Under the pieces are notes generated by a model that worked only from the letters and a program-made list of their open reading frames with translations, did no database searches and was not told the DNA's origin. Below, piece after piece: positions 27,567 to 34,686 of a stretch of 64,000 bases of DNA (the first letter of the stretch is position 1; every line of letters begins with the position of its first letter). The position numbers were made by a program, and so were the translations under genes. The stretch comes from an uncultured Bacteroidia bacterium (lineage in GTDB: Bacteria > Bacteroidota > Bacteroidia > Bacteroidales > F082): assembly GCA_902769875.1 (NCBI GenBank), contig CACXQV010000002.1, positions 1 through 64,000 of the forward strand, written 5' to 3'.

Positions 27567-28424
27567 TTAATGCGTTTTCAGACTGTCAATAAGCCTGTCA
27601 AACTCTTGGAAGTTGGTGAGGCTGTCAAAATTGATGGGCGCTGAATAGAAATCGGTAAAGTCGGGCGGTTCGTCTGTGTTTTCAGGCTCCTGTTCGCGCG
27701 TGTCGGTGTAATCCATCACTTCCTTTTCCGTGATGCCGATGGAATTCATGTTAATTCGGTTGTGGTAACGCATGGTGGCCGCCACGTATGAGAGGTATGC
27801 CCTCAAGTAGTGGATTCCTTTCAGGGTGCGCTGGACTTTTATCGAGCTGATGATTTTGATGGGTATGGTGCTGCCTTCGTAATTGTCTGGATGGTCTTTG
27901 ATGTCAAGTATGGTCTCGTTGGCGTCGTTCACCCGCTTGTTCCAATACTCCTCAACGGAATTCATGGCTGAGAAGCATTGCCCCACTTTGTCGATGAACT
28001 GAACATTTCCCATGTTCTTCCAAGTCTCGATGTTGTTGGAGAAGATATTCTCTGCCGATTTGTCGCGCGACAGGAACAGGAAATTGGTAGCTTGGTCTAT
28101 CAGGCTGTTCAGCTCGTTTTCGGGCAATAGTTCAAGTTCCTCTATGGGCTTGTTAATCAACCAAGTGGCTATGCTGTCATTGATGCCCATGATTCTTGAA
28201 TGTTCATCCAAGGTTCGTGAAAAGCTTTCAATGTTGCTCATCACCATCATGGCCGACAGCCGTCGGTTCTTGTTTTGTTCCTGCTTTTCCATCAGTTTGT
28301 TGATGCCCAAAGTGAGCGTAATGGAGACTGTGGCACCGATGAAGACCAACAGGAACTGCCCGAAATAGCTGTTCGAGAAATCCTTTTTGTTGGAGGAATG
28401 CTTGGGTGGTTTTGAAATATACAT
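27567..28424 (-). CDS. unrecognised single-span membrane protein
   Basis: A 285-residue protein with one clear membrane helix, FGQFLLVFIGATVSITLTLG near residues 22-41, preceded by a basic cytoplasmic stretch and followed by a helical domain. The C-terminal 60 residues are acidic (EQEPENTDEPPDFTDF). I do not recognise a family with confidence; the layout of a short N-terminal anchor and a helical soluble body resembles Bacteroidota domains of unknown function. It lies upstream of the mutB terminator on the opposite strand and 32 bases downstream of the acetyltransferase gene, so the two may share a transcript. Confidence 0.7.
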   Translation of the reverse strand: MYISKPPKHSSNKKDFSNSYFGQFLLVFIGATVSITLTLGINKLMEKQEQNKNRRLSAMMVMSNIESFSRTLDEHSRIMGINDSIATWLINKPIEELELLPENELNSLIDQATNFLFLSRDKSAENIFSNNIETWKNMGNVQFIDKVGQCFSAMNSVEEYWNKRVNDANETILDIKDHPDNYEGSTIPIKIISSIKVQRTLKGIHYLRAYLSYVAATMRYHNRINMNSIGITEKEVMDYTDTREQEPENTDEPPDFTDFYSAPINFDSLTNFQEFDRLIDSLKTH

Positions 28425-28456
28425 CGTGATGGGATTTTAGCTGCGTTGCCTATGGA

Positions 28457-28933
28457 TTATTTCGCAAATTCTTTCACCACAGCCTCCGTCATCCGTTGCA
28501 CGGTCCATTCGTCCAAGGGGAAAGCCCCGATGGAGCGGTAGAATGCGAGCGAAGGCGTGTTCCAGTCGAGGCAAATCCATTCCATTCGGCCACAGTTGCG
28601 CTCCACGGCAATGTTGGCCAAGTATTTCAAGATGGCTTTGCCGTAGCCCAAGCCGCGCTTTTCGGGGACGATGAAGAGGTCTTCCAAATAGAGGCCTTTG
28701 CGGCCCACAAAGGTCGAGAAGTTGTGGAAAAACAGCGCAAAGCCGATGACCACGCCGTCCTCTTCGGCAAAGACGACCTCAGCGGCCTTTTCCACGAAAA
28801 TGGAATTGTAAATCGTGGCTTCGTCGGCAACCACTTCATCGGAACATTTCTCGTAATCGGCCAATTTCTTGATGAACTCAAGGATCAGGCTGGCTTCGGT
28901 TTCTTTTGCTGGGCGGATGATAAAGTTAGCCAT
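28457..28933 (-). CDS. GNAT-family N-acetyltransferase
   Basis: A 158-residue acetyltransferase. The GNAT core is seen as IRPAKETEASLILEFIKKLA at the start, YLEDLFIVPEKRGLGYGKAI with the acetyl-CoA pyrophosphate loop R-G-L-G-Y-G near residue 96, and CLDWNTPSLAFYRSIGA near the C-terminus. The pattern resembles diamine/spermidine acetyltransferases. The substrate is not certain. The ATG at 28933 is preferred to the upstream start, as it begins directly with the domain. Confidence 0.85.
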   Translation of the reverse strand: MANFIIRPAKETEASLILEFIKKLADYEKCSDEVVADEATIYNSIFVEKAAEVVFAEEDGVVIGFALFFHNFSTFVGRKGLYLEDLFIVPEKRGLGYGKAILKYLANIAVERNCGRMEWICLDWNTPSLAFYRSIGAFPLDEWTVQRMTEAVVKEFAK

Positions 28934-29028
28934 AATGTTGTTTTTTGAAATCGGCACTTCGGCAGGCTCAGTGACCTTGGTTTATTCGGCACGGTTCAGG
29001 TCGTCGGGCTTGCCGAAACGCCGTTTTT

Positions 29029-29670
29029 CTAATTAAGGGTTTTCAGCCATTTCCACTGGAAAATGAGCATATAGAACACGCCAATGGTGATGGCGGCATC
29101 AGCGAAGTTGAAGATGGGCCGGAAGAAGATGAAATGCCCGTCGGGGCCGAAAAAGAACTCGGGCAGCCAAGTGGCATTCTCGCGGGCCACGTCGATGATG
29201 GGGAAATAGAGCATGTCGACCACGCGCCCGTGCAGCCAGCCGGCATAGCCTCCGCCGTCGGGGAAAAGGGTGGCCACCTGCTGATAGGTGCTCTCGCTGA
29301 AGATTTTTCCGTAAAACACGCTGTCCACAATGTTGCCTATCGCGCCCGCCGTGATGAGGGCGATGCCGAACAATACGCCGAACTTTGTGTTTTTCTTCGA
29401 AAGCCGGAATAAAACGACGAACAAGGCAACGATGGCTACAATGCGGAAGAGGCTGAGTGCCAGTTTCAAGAAGCCGCCACCGCCTAACATACCAAAAGCC
29501 ATACCGTTGTTCTCGATGAACAGCAGTTTGAACCAATTCCCGATGACGGGCATCTCCTGCCCCAAAGCAAAATGCGTCTTGACCCAAATCTTGAGGATTT
29601 GGTCGAGGAGCAAGACGACGATAATCACCACAAACGACCACAATAGGCCGCGATTGCTTTCTTTTTTCAC
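29029..29670 (-). CDS. lspA: lipoprotein signal peptidase II
   Basis: A 213-residue inner-membrane aspartyl protease that cleaves prolipoproteins before the lipidated cysteine. Four membrane segments are visible. The catalytic aspartates lie in GAIGNIVDSVFYG and in FNFADAAITIGVFY, and the conserved ENNGMAFGML block is present. The insertion between the catalytic blocks is long, as usual in Bacteroidota. I choose GTG at 29670 as start, because it overlaps the TGA of the DksA-like gene (GTGA), a typical coupling arrangement; the frame stays open to 29697. Its substrates here would include the Wza-like and small lipoproteins. Confidence 0.93.
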   Translation of the reverse strand: MKKESNRGLLWSFVVIIVVLLLDQILKIWVKTHFALGQEMPVIGNWFKLLFIENNGMAFGMLGGGGFLKLALSLFRIVAIVALFVVLFRLSKKNTKFGVLFGIALITAGAIGNIVDSVFYGKIFSESTYQQVATLFPDGGGYAGWLHGRVVDMLYFPIIDVARENATWLPEFFFGPDGHFIFFRPIFNFADAAITIGVFYMLIFQWKWLKTLN

Positions 29671-30053
29671 TTCTTTTTTAGTTTGACATCGAGGCAACGG
29701 GTGGTGATGGGCACGCAGCGCAGCCTCTCCTTGGGTATCAGTCTGCCGGTCTCGCAGCAGATGCCGTAGGTCTTGTTCTCGATGCGCATCAGGGCGAGCT
29801 CGAGGTTATGGATGTATTTTTCCTGACGGGCCACGAGACGGGCGTTTTCTTCTTTTTCGGCCACGGCGTAGCCTTCTTCCAAAATCTTGAAGGTGGGAGC
29901 CGTGTCGTCGGTGCTGTGTTCTCCGCCTGAGAGGTTGGCTTGCAGAGCCTCAAGGCTGACGTGAGCTTGTTCCAGTTTTTCGAGTATCAAGGCCTTGAAT
30001 TCCTCAAGGTCTTCGTCAGAATAGCGCACTTGGTCTTTTTTTTTAGAGTCCAT
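29667..30053 (-). CDS. DksA/TraR-type zinc-finger protein
   Basis: A 128-residue protein with an N-terminal coiled coil (YSDEDLEEFKALILEKLEQA) and a C-terminal zinc-finger-like region, YGICCETGRLIPKERLRCVP. This is the DksA/TraR family, whose members bind the RNA polymerase secondary channel and modulate transcription, including the stringent response. The Cys spacing is not the classical four-cysteine pattern. ATG at 30053 gives MDSKKKDQVRYSD. It lies between ileS and lspA, a common Bacteroidota order, and probably forms one operon with them. Confidence 0.87.
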   Translation of the reverse strand: MDSKKKDQVRYSDEDLEEFKALILEKLEQAHVSLEALQANLSGGEHSTDDTAPTFKILEEGYAVAEKEENARLVARQEKYIHNLELALMRIENKTYGICCETGRLIPKERLRCVPITTRCLDVKLKKK

Positions 30054-30120
30054 GATTGTGTAGTTTTTTGGCGTTAAGCGGCGAGCTTTAAGCCATAAGC
30101 CGTTTGCCATTTTGTCTTTT

Positions 30121-30155
30121 GTATACTGCTTACAGCTTATTGCATACTGCTTACC
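30121..30155. repeat. short direct repeat at the 3' end of ileS
   Basis: GTATACTGCTTAC at 30121-30133 recurs as GCATACTGCTTAC at 30142-30154, overlapping the ileS stop codon, with a related GCTTATT in between. It looks like one of the short dispersed repeats that fill gaps in this genome. Confidence 0.45.
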
Positions 30156-33100
30156 GCTTTTTCTGTATCTTCAGTTTGACATTAATTCCTTCAACCAGTT
30201 CTTCGGCTTCCACACCTTCCAAAGCGTCCACTTGGGTGATGGTGGCCAAAGTTTCGTTGCAGATGTAGTCGCCGAATTTCTCAACGGCTGCATCGGTTTT
30301 TTCGTTCTTTTCGATGATGAGTTCAATGCGGTCGGTGACCTCGAAGCCGCCGGTCTTGCGGAGGTTCTGCACACGGTTGACGATTTCGCGGGCGAGGCCT
30401 TCCTGCATCAGTTCGTCGGTGATGGTCATGTCGAGGGCAACGGTGAGGTCGTCCTGCGAAGTGACGGTCCAGCCGGGAATGTCTTGCGTGGCGATGAGGG
30501 CGTCTTCAAGGGTCAGTTCAACGTCAACGCCGTCAATGTTCAAGTGGGTGCCGTTGTTCTTCTCGAATTGGTGGATTTCCTCTTGGCTCATGTTGGCGAA
30601 GTAGGCTTGGATTTGCTTCATCTGCTTGCCGTACTTCTTGCCCAAGGTCTTGAAGTTGGGCTTCACGTTCTTGACCAAGATGTTGTTGTCGGCAGAGAGG
30701 AACTCGATGCCCTTGATGTTGACTTCGCTCATGATGAGGTGCGACACCTTCTCCAATTGTGCCTTCATGGCTTCGTCCTTGACGGGAATCATGATTTTCG
30801 ACAAAGGCTGGCGCACACGGATGTTGGCTTTCTTGCGCAGCGAGAGCACCAATGAGGAGATGAGTTGAGCGGCTTCCATACGTTCCTCCAAAGCCTTGTC
30901 GATGAACGTCTTGTCGGCCACGGGGAAGTCGGTCAGGTGGACGGATTCGGCCTTGTTGCGGCCAGTTACGTTGTTCAGGTCGCGGTAGAGCTGCTCGCTG
31001 AAGAACGGCGCGATGGGCGAACTCAGGCGGGCGATGGTTTCAAGGCAGGTGTAAAGGGTTTGGTAGGCCGACAGCTTGTCTTGGTTGTCTTCGCTCTTCC
31101 AGAAACGGCGGCGCGAGAGGCGCACGAACCAGTTGCTCAGGTGTGCATCCACAAACTCGGCGATGGCGCGACCAGCGCGGGTGGGCTCGTAGCTGCCGTA
31201 AGCCTCATCAGCATTGATAACCAAAGTGTTGAGCTCCGAAAGAATCCAGCGGTCGATTTCGGGACGCTCGGCGTAGGGCAGGTCGGCTTCCTTGTAGTCG
31301 AACTTGTCGATGTTGGCATACAAGGCAAAGAAAGCGTAGGTGTTGTACAAAGTTCCGAAGAACTTGCGGCGCACTTCGTCCACGCCAGCCTCGTCAAATT
31401 TCAGGTTGTCCCAAGGCTGCGAGTTGGTGAGCATGTACCAGCGCACGGCATCGGCACCAAATTTCTCAATGGCGCCAAACGGATCAACGGCATTGCCCAA
31501 GCGTTTCGACATCTTGTTGCCGTTCTTGTCGAGCACCAAGCCGTTGGAAACCACGTTCTTGTAGGCTACGCTATCGAAGCACATTGTGGCAATGGCGTGA
31601 AGCGTGAAGAACCAGCCACGGGTTTGGTCGACGCCCTCGGCGATGAAATCTGCCGGGAAGGGGAGCGCCTGTCCATCAGTCTTAAGTCTTCCGTCCTCAG
31701 TCTTTTCACCCATATAGTGATATTGGGCGTATGGCATGGCACCGCTGTCAAACCAAACATCAATCAAATCAGGCTCGCGGAACATCTTCTTGCCGCTTGC
31801 GGAGCAAAGAACCACGCCGTCAATATATGGTCTATGCAGGTCGAACTTGGTATAATCGTCGGAAGCGTATGGATTTTCGGTCATGAATCCCGCCTTGATG
31901 GACTTCTCGATTTCGTTGCGAAGTTCCTCGACGCTGCCGATGCAGATTTCCTCTTTGCCGTCTTCGGTGCGCCAAATCGGGAGCGGTGTGCCCCAATAGC
32001 GCGAGCGCGAAAGGTTCCAATCGACCAAGTTTTCAAGCCAGTTGCCGAAACGTCCGCTTCCGGTGGCTTCGGGCTTCCAGTTGATGGTCTTGTTGAGTTC
32101 TATCATCCTGTCTTTCAATGCTGTGGTCTTGATGAACCAACTATCGAGAGGATAATACAGCACGGGTTTGTCGGTGCGCCAGCAGTGCGGGTAGTTGTGC
32201 GTATGTTTCTCGCTCTTGAAGAGTTTGCCTTCTTCCTTCAGCATGACCACGATGTCCACATCCAAACTCTTGTCTTTTTCGGTTTTGGTGGGGTCGTAGG
32301 CGTTCTTCACGAACTGGCCAGCGTAGGGGCGATAGGCTTCCACGTTCATGAAGTTTTTCACAAACTCTGGGTCAAGGTCTTCTATGCGCCAGAACTTGCC
32401 GGTGCGGTCCACCATGGGCTGGGCCTTGCCGTCCTTGTCGATCATCTGCAAGGGCGGGATGCCTGCGGCGGCTGCCACGCGCTTGTCGTCGGCGCCAAAG
32501 GTCGGCGCGATGTGGACGATGCCCGTACCGTCCTCGGTGGTCACATAGTCGCCGGGGATGATGCGGAACGCGCCTTCGCCCGGGTTGACCCACGGAATCA
32601 GCTGTTCGTATTCGATGCCAACGAGGTCAGTGCCTTTCACGGTGCCTAACACTTCGTAAGGCAGTTTCTTGTCGCCGGCTTTCCAGTCCTCGAATGCCGG
32701 TTTCTCTTCTTCGGCAGGGAAGAAAGAAGCCATCAGAGGCTTGCCGAGGATGAGGTGAATCTGTTCGCCGGAGACGGGGTTGACCGACTTCACCAAATTG
32801 TATTCGATGTTGGGGCCAACGCAAAGTGCGGTGTTGCTCGGCAAAGTCCAAGGTGTGGTGGTCCAAGCGATGGCATAGGTGGGTAGATCGGTTTGAATTC
32901 CCCAGACCCCCTTTGCAAAGGGGGAATTTTTCAACTTGAACAACGCCACGCAAGTCAAGTCCTTCACGTCGCGATAGCAGCCGGGCATATTCAGTTCGTG
33001 GGAGCTGAGGCCGGTGCCGGCAGCGGGCGAGTAAGGTTGGATGGTGTAGCCTTTGTAAAGCAAGCCCTTGTTGTAGAGGTTTTTGAGAAGGAACCAAAGG

Positions 33101-33579
33101 GTCTCGATGTAATCGTTGGTGAAGGTGATGTAGGGGTCGTTCAGGTTGACCCAGTAGCCCATCTTGCGGGTGAGGTCGTCCCACATGTCCTTGTATTTCA
33201 TCACTTCTTCACGGCAGGCGCGGTTGTAGTCGTCCACCGAAATCTTCTTGCCGATGTCTTCCTTGGTGATGCCGAGTTTCTTCTCGACGCCCAATTCGAC
33301 GGGCAGGCCATGGGTGTCCCAACCGGCCTTGCGCACAACGTGCTTGCCTTTCAGTGTCTGGTAGCGGCACACAACGTCCTTGATCGAGCGGGCCATCACA
33401 TGGTGGATGCCCGGGGTGCCGTTGGCGCTCGGCGGTCCCTCATAAAACACGAAAGCGTTGTCCTTGTCGCGGCTGTCAAGGCTCTTTTGGAAGGTGTCGT
33501 TCTCTTCCCAAAACTTGCGGATTTCATTGGCTGTATCGGTGAGATTCAGCTGCTTATATTCCTTGTAGTTGTTTTTCAT
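30151..33579 (-). CDS. ileS: isoleucyl-tRNA synthetase
   Basis: A 1142-residue class I synthetase that charges tRNA-Ile. The HIGH-type signature is ANGTPGIHHVMARSIKD near residue 55, the editing domain is marked by WTTTPWTLPSN near 240, and the KMSKR loop is NKMSKRLGN near 690. The C-terminal anticodon-binding region is complete. Two segments look foreign: NSPFAKGVWGIQT near 216-228, encoded by an 18-base palindrome, and EDGRLKTDGQ near 626-635, encoded by a heptamer run. Both are in frame. The promoter lies at 33607-33614. The DksA-like gene and lspA follow on the same strand. Confidence 0.95.
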   Translation of the reverse strand: MKNNYKEYKQLNLTDTANEIRKFWEENDTFQKSLDSRDKDNAFVFYEGPPSANGTPGIHHVMARSIKDVVCRYQTLKGKHVVRKAGWDTHGLPVELGVEKKLGITKEDIGKKISVDDYNRACREEVMKYKDMWDDLTRKMGYWVNLNDPYITFTNDYIETLWFLLKNLYNKGLLYKGYTIQPYSPAAGTGLSSHELNMPGCYRDVKDLTCVALFKLKNSPFAKGVWGIQTDLPTYAIAWTTTPWTLPSNTALCVGPNIEYNLVKSVNPVSGEQIHLILGKPLMASFFPAEEEKPAFEDWKAGDKKLPYEVLGTVKGTDLVGIEYEQLIPWVNPGEGAFRIIPGDYVTTEDGTGIVHIAPTFGADDKRVAAAAGIPPLQMIDKDGKAQPMVDRTGKFWRIEDLDPEFVKNFMNVEAYRPYAGQFVKNAYDPTKTEKDKSLDVDIVVMLKEEGKLFKSEKHTHNYPHCWRTDKPVLYYPLDSWFIKTTALKDRMIELNKTINWKPEATGSGRFGNWLENLVDWNLSRSRYWGTPLPIWRTEDGKEEICIGSVEELRNEIEKSIKAGFMTENPYASDDYTKFDLHRPYIDGVVLCSASGKKMFREPDLIDVWFDSGAMPYAQYHYMGEKTEDGRLKTDGQALPFPADFIAEGVDQTRGWFFTLHAIATMCFDSVAYKNVVSNGLVLDKNGNKMSKRLGNAVDPFGAIEKFGADAVRWYMLTNSQPWDNLKFDEAGVDEVRRKFFGTLYNTYAFFALYANIDKFDYKEADLPYAERPEIDRWILSELNTLVINADEAYGSYEPTRAGRAIAEFVDAHLSNWFVRLSRRRFWKSEDNQDKLSAYQTLYTCLETIARLSSPIAPFFSEQLYRDLNNVTGRNKAESVHLTDFPVADKTFIDKALEERMEAAQLISSLVLSLRKKANIRVRQPLSKIMIPVKDEAMKAQLEKVSHLIMSEVNIKGIEFLSADNNILVKNVKPNFKTLGKKYGKQMKQIQAYFANMSQEEIHQFEKNNGTHLNIDGVDVELTLEDALIATQDIPGWTVTSQDDLTVALDMTITDELMQEGLAREIVNRVQNLRKTGGFEVTDRIELIIEKNEKTDAAVEKFGDYICNETLATITQVDALEGVEAEELVEGINVKLKIQKKR
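31677..31704. repeat. four-unit heptamer run inside ileS
   Basis: Four consecutive 7-base units related to CAGTCTT fill 31677-31704. On the coding strand they give residues near 626-635 of IleRS (EDGRLKTDG), just before the conserved FPADFIAEGVDQTRGWF block. Other IleRS sequences I know do not have this stretch. It appears to be an in-frame repeat expansion or insertion. Confidence 0.45.
32907..32924. repeat. 18-bp perfect palindrome inside ileS
   Basis: CCCCCTTTG is followed directly by its reverse complement CAAAGGGGG, flanked by AATTCCCC and GGGGAATT. It encodes part of NSPFAKGVWGIQT in the IleRS linker before the editing domain. The same palindrome type is common as an intergenic repeat in bacteria, so an in-frame insertion is likely. 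Confidence 0.55.
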
Positions 33580-33606
33580 AAATTATGATGCTTCTATTTA
33601 AGGGCG

Positions 33607-33614
33607 CAAAAGTA
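33607..33614 (-). promoter_or_regulatory. -7 promoter box before ileS
   Basis: On the minus strand the sequence reads TACTTTTG, fitting TAnnTTTG, and lies 27 bases before the ileS start codon. Confidence 0.65.
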
Positions 33615-33658
33615 CGAATTTTTTTACATACTTATGCAGATAATTTTTGGGAACGTTT

Positions 33659-34513
33659 TTATTCCGTTCGCCCAAAGCAAAAGAATGTCAGGTTTCGTAG
33701 CGTTTCTTTGGCTTCAGAAGGAGGAAAACTATCCAAGGCTTTCAAAGCCTTTTCATGATAAACGGGCAATAGTGTTTCGGCTATTTCCTCGTTTTCGCCG
33801 TCGAGCATATCGTCGCGGAGCTGAAAAAGGATGCCGAAATTCAAACCGAAATCTTCGATTTGTCGGATTTGCTCGGTCGAGGCGCCAACGGAAAGGGCTC
33901 CAGCCGTGCAGCACGATTGCATCAGCATTGCGGTTTTGTTGGTGATGATTTCAAGGTATTGGCTTTGTAGGGCTGTCACATCGTGGCAGCCGCTATTTTT
34001 GCCATCGTGGCAGCCGTTATTTTTGTCATCGTGGCAGCTGTGGTACGACAGCCCTACAGACCCTTGCATCAGTTCGCCTTCGCTCATGGCGGCGGTGGTG
34101 CGCAGCATCACCTCGAGGATGGCGTGGTCGTCGGGGTGGGAGAGGAGCAACATGGCCTTGGCCAACAGGAAATCGCCAGCCAAAACCGCCGAGAGGTTGC
34201 CAAACCGGGCCTTCACCGAAGCTCGGCCACGGCGTTGGTCGTCGTTGTCGACCACGTCGTCGTGGATGAGCGTCGCGCTATGCACCATTTCCACGAAGGT
34301 TGCAGCTCTTAGGGTTTGCTCATTAATCTCGCCGAAAAGTTTTGCGCTGAGTAAAACCAATATCGGGCGGAGGCGTTTGCCCCGCGTGTCCAAAACATAC
34401 TGCATAATGGAGTTCATAGGCTCGGTTTCGGCCTTCAAAGTCTGCCCGAAATAAGCCTCAAACTGCTGCAATTCGGCGGCGATGGGTGATATGATTTGTG
34501 TCAGGGTTTTCAC
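33659..34513 (-). CDS. polyprenyl (isoprenoid) diphosphate synthase, rearranged
   Basis: A 284-residue trans-prenyltransferase. The first aspartate-rich motif is LIHDDVVDNDDQRRG near residue 83 and the second is FQLRDDMLD near 233. Two oddities are visible. Residues 153-182 (VGLSYHSCHDDKNNGCHD onward) are encoded by a palindrome-bounded repeat not seen in the family. After the second motif the usual GKxxGxDxxxxKxTLPxx segment and following helices, roughly 75 residues, are absent, and the protein runs straight into the last helix. The usual length is near 324. It may be inactive or altered. The start is GTG, six bases from a -7 promoter box. Confidence 0.82.
   Translation of the reverse strand: MKTLTQIISPIAAELQQFEAYFGQTLKAETEPMNSIMQYVLDTRGKRLRPILVLLSAKLFGEINEQTLRAATFVEMVHSATLIHDDVVDNDDQRRGRASVKARFGNLSAVLAGDFLLAKAMLLLSHPDDHAILEVMLRTTAAMSEGELMQGSVGLSYHSCHDDKNNGCHDGKNSGCHDVTALQSQYLEIITNKTAMLMQSCCTAGALSVGASTEQIRQIEDFGLNFGILFQLRDDMLDGENEEIAETLLPVYHEKALKALDSFPPSEAKETLRNLTFFCFGRTE
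33966..34058. repeat. palindrome-bounded repeat inserted in frame in the polyprenyl synthase gene
   Basis: TGTAGGGCTGTC at 33966-33977 is the exact inverse of GACAGCCCTACA at 34047-34058. Between them, units starting CATCGTGGCAGC begin at 33979, 34003 and 34027, a strict 24-base period. The total of 93 bases is 31 codons, so the reading frame is kept, producing an eight-residue repeat (GCHDGKNS type) in the protein. Confidence 0.8.
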
Positions 34514-34518
34514 GGGTG

Positions 34519-34526
34519 CAAAGGTA
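34519..34526 (-). promoter_or_regulatory. -7 promoter box abutting the polyprenyl synthase start
   Basis: The minus strand reads TACCTTTG, ending five bases before the GTG start. A transcript from here would be almost leaderless, unless translation really begins further inside the gene. Confidence 0.55.
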
Positions 34527-34686
34527 CGGGTTTTTGGGGTAGCGACAAAAAATAGCTTACATTAACCATCAAACTAATCCGTTGTTCTTTATGTTTTTCT
34601 TGTTAATTCAACTTTGTGCAACACTCAATCAATCAATGTATTATATGATTTTCTTGTGATTTTTCTGTAAATCTCTTGTTAATCCA

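Noticed and set aside
28940..29028. Possible dispersed repeat CACTTCGGCAGGCTCAGTGACC-like in the acetyltransferase-lspA gap
   Set aside because: Only one copy is visible in the window, so it cannot be supported as a repeat from this sequence alone.
30865..32649. 594-codon plus-strand open frame opposite ileS
   Set aside because: It is antisense to the conserved core of IleRS and shows no family features.
33979..34050. Possible CRISPR or VNTR in the polyprenyl synthase
   Set aside because: The units are contiguous at a 24-base period, inside a coding frame and bounded by inverted ends; this fits an inserted repeat element, not a CRISPR array.
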